Assembly (NCBI GenBank): GCA_036937835.1
Contig: CM072878.1
Location: 386,001 to 450,000 of the forward strand
Reading direction: 5' to 3'
DNA: 64,000 bases
Source: Pampus argenteus
Lineage: Eukaryota; Chordata; Actinopteri; Scombriformes; Stromateidae
Every line of letters starts with the position of its first letter. Within the stretch, counting starts at the first letter, position 1. The notes below the pieces were generated by a model that had not been told where the DNA came from, did no database searches, and worked only from the letters and a program-made list of their open reading frames with translations. The translations under genes and the position numbers were made by a program. Shown in pieces: positions 61,592 to 64,000 of this stretch.

Positions 61592-64000
61592 AGTACTTTA
61601 ACTACATCAAGGTCACAATACTTATGTACTGTTACTGTATTTTTTAATGCTGCCAGTGCTGTCAATCAATTCTGATCCACTATTAACTTTAAATGCTCTT
61701 TGTTATTCATCAATATTATTCAATTGTATTTTAAAGTATGCAGGAACTTTAAGTGCCTGATCTATGAGTTCTGTTTCATACATAAAAATCAAAGTGGTGC
61801 TTTAATTGAAGGGATGTTTTATTCATACGGGTGCTTCTAGTGTAGGCTAAATGAGGAGTCAACGCTTGGCCTTTGATCTAGTTATGTTTACCTCATCTTT
61901 TGTTACCAACCTTTGAGTTCATGGAAATTCAACTCCTTTCACCAGACTTGAAACAAAGCAAAAATAATTCATGTTGTCACATACACGCACACTGGCCTTC
62001 AACCAGCTCTGTGTCTCAAAAATGAAATTCATAATAACCGTTCCTTATCAGCTACATCATGTTTTAGTATTGGTGTTTTATAGGATTATAGGATCCCATC
62101 ATAATATTACACTGGATTACACGGTGAAACAGAGCCATTAAAGCACTGTGTGCTACATCAGACAAACAAGACACTCAAAGCATTAAGATTGAGATGAGAC
62201 CACTATACCTGAATGTTACAGGAAATTCTCCTGTCCCACTTACACTGCTCGCTCATCAATCTCTAAATTTCACTGTGGTTAATTTGCACTGCAATTACAT
62301 TTTTAATGAATTGTTGTTGGCATGTCCATTTTTACCACATTTACTTCCTGCTGTTTCCCAGAATCTAAAGAGGTTTGCTTGGAGCTGGAGAAAGCACCAC
62401 GGAGCAACTTTCCTCTTCTTTTTGTTTTACTAAAATGGCAACTTTTCTACCTCAGCTTAGTTTAAGAACTTTTTGCAATAATTCTAGTTTTACCAAAAGT
62501 ATTGTTTAGATATTGATAGCTAAAGTCAGAACAAGTATTGAAAAACTTTGACACATGCTCTCTGGACTGCACGGGAGCCAAAGTGTATGCGTGTGATTCA
62601 AAGGTGTGTTTACAGTCATAAACCTACCTCCCAGCAGGGGTTGTATCAATGCTCAGGACTACACGTGTTGTTGAGATTTGGTACGTGTGTGCACCCTTTT
62701 CTGCATGGACGTTTACTCGAGGATACTGGAGACATACTGGTTTACGGGAAGAAGGGCCATACAGCAGTAGACAACAGACAGAGAGAGGGGTGGTCCCTTC
62801 ATCCTTATTCAATGGTACGCTTGTTCCAGCATCAACATCCAAGCTTCCCATCAGGCACTGAATTACAATGGCTCCTCTCTTCTCCTCAGTATTGTGGTGG
62901 CCAACAATGAGACAAGATACTAATGGCCTGGCAAGTGCAATTTACTGTCATTTTTATGTATAAAAGAGATTAAAACACAAACTTGCTCAACTGGCTCAAA
63001 TGACCAAAAATTACTGCTTTGCAGAATTTCCCAATTGCTAAAACAAATGGGTTGAGGGAAAAAAGATGGGTTGTGAAATCTTTGCTTTCTCTCCATGTAG
63101 ACTCAAGTCTGGGTCAGCGTGATCTGTTACAGTTTCACTGTGCTGGTGGGAGTAACAAACTGAGATACTCATGGACCAAGACACAAGCAGCAATTTAACC
63201 TGCAACTGTTCTGAATAACATGCAAGTTAAAAGTCATTCTGAATTCAGGAAGGTATAAAGGGACGAAAACAATGTTTTAACTAAATATCAGAGATACGCA
63301 ATTTCCCTACAAAATGTTAACTACAATGAACTCTTAGGATTCAAATTCATGTGTGGCAGCATCTTAAATTGTAATCCGCTGACTAAAGTTTCTTCTTTGA
63401 CCCTGTTGTCCTCATAACCCTAAGATTAATGTAACATCTCTTGCAAACTGGCAGGGAACACTAACAATAATGTTCACAGTCCAGGGCGAAACCTTTCCTT
63501 CTTTCTGCAGGTGACTCATCAGGTGAGCTGAATGACCAATTCCTATGCACAAACACTGACCTTTGATGCATGTGGAAAAAACCCTCAACCCAAATTTAAG
63601 CCACAGTTCACAAAAGGACCCTAGAGCTGTGTGCTCACTGTAGAGTTACCGCTGGAGACTGTGGACAAAGCACAAAAACCTTCAAGGATTCATTTTGTTT
63701 TGACTTCAGCAACAACTTCTTTCACTTCTTGTAGGTGAGGACTGCTTCTAACTTTATATACCAAAATATCAAATAATTCATTGGGACTACATTGAAATGA
63801 GACAGAAACAAATACAGTGATCTCCACACAACCCAACTGCAACAATAAAACCTGATCTCACATTTGAGAAATGTGACAGGAGCTTAAAGGTTAAAATAAA
63901 TCTTCATGTAATTCACATAATATCATCATTCCCTGGTTCAGAAATCTGGTGAGGCTGTTAAAGCAGCAGATTAATGTCAATGCTTTTTGAATAACATGTT
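61592..64000. other. No gene recognised
   Basis: Plus ORFs at 62194-62433 and 62548-62910 have no recognisable domain, no supporting splice context and no codon pattern that distinguishes them from chance. Confidence 0.6.

Noticed and set aside
62548..62910. 120-codon plus-strand ORF
   Set aside because: No recognisable domain, no homology I can name, no exon context; length is possible by chance.

Overview
The window is vertebrate nuclear DNA, almost certainly from a teleost fish. Genes have many small exons in long introns, dinucleotide and tetranucleotide microsatellites are abundant, and the interspersed repeats (L2, Penelope-like, RTE, Tc1, hAT and pogo-like elements, a 5S-headed SINE) are a typical fish mixture. 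No prokaryotic features, CRISPR arrays or tRNA genes were seen.

Three protein genes were recognised, all on the minus strand. From right to left they are: carhsp1 (cold-shock-domain RNA-binding protein, 4 coding exons, complete, 164 codons, 50938-54402); ppp1r9b (spinophilin/neurabin-2, 14 coding exons, complete, 876 codons, 18381-42167, with a likely non-coding first exon near 47577); and an inpp4-type inositol polyphosphate 4-phosphatase gene (11 supported exons at 110-4893, plus a doubtful one at 7497-7525). The inpp4-type gene runs off the left edge, so its catalytic end is not in the window, and its N-terminal C2 exons were not found. Exon ends were set by hand from splice signals and reading phase. 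Phases close across all of carhsp1 and ppp1r9b.

Between and inside these genes lie mobile elements. A nearly full-length L2 LINE occupies 9665-12165. A second L2 fills intron 3 of ppp1r9b (36150-40305) and is itself split by a Penelope-like element (PLE) flanked by a 13-bp target duplication. A second PLE sits in intron 8 of ppp1r9b (21809-23760), has an inverted 5' part, and carries an L2 tail inserted in it. Two very short PLE derivatives (32098-32234 and 45329-45504) also have target duplications, and the second has its empty site preserved in a local duplicate. Two pogo-like MITEs (15805-16630 and 24879-26072) share TA-flanked termini, and the second was hit by a 5S rRNA-headed, LINE-tailed element. 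A non-autonomous hAT (49176-50026), a Tc1 remnant (33222-33876), an RTE LINE remnant (55860-56985) and several L2 tails complete the set. The right end (57-64 kb) holds no recognisable gene.

The three genes are not known to act as one pathway. Spinophilin targets PP1 to actin-rich sites such as dendritic spines, INPP4 enzymes turn over PI(3,4)P2, and CARHSP1 binds mRNA. The most unusual content is the short PLE derivative family and the 5S/LINE composite.
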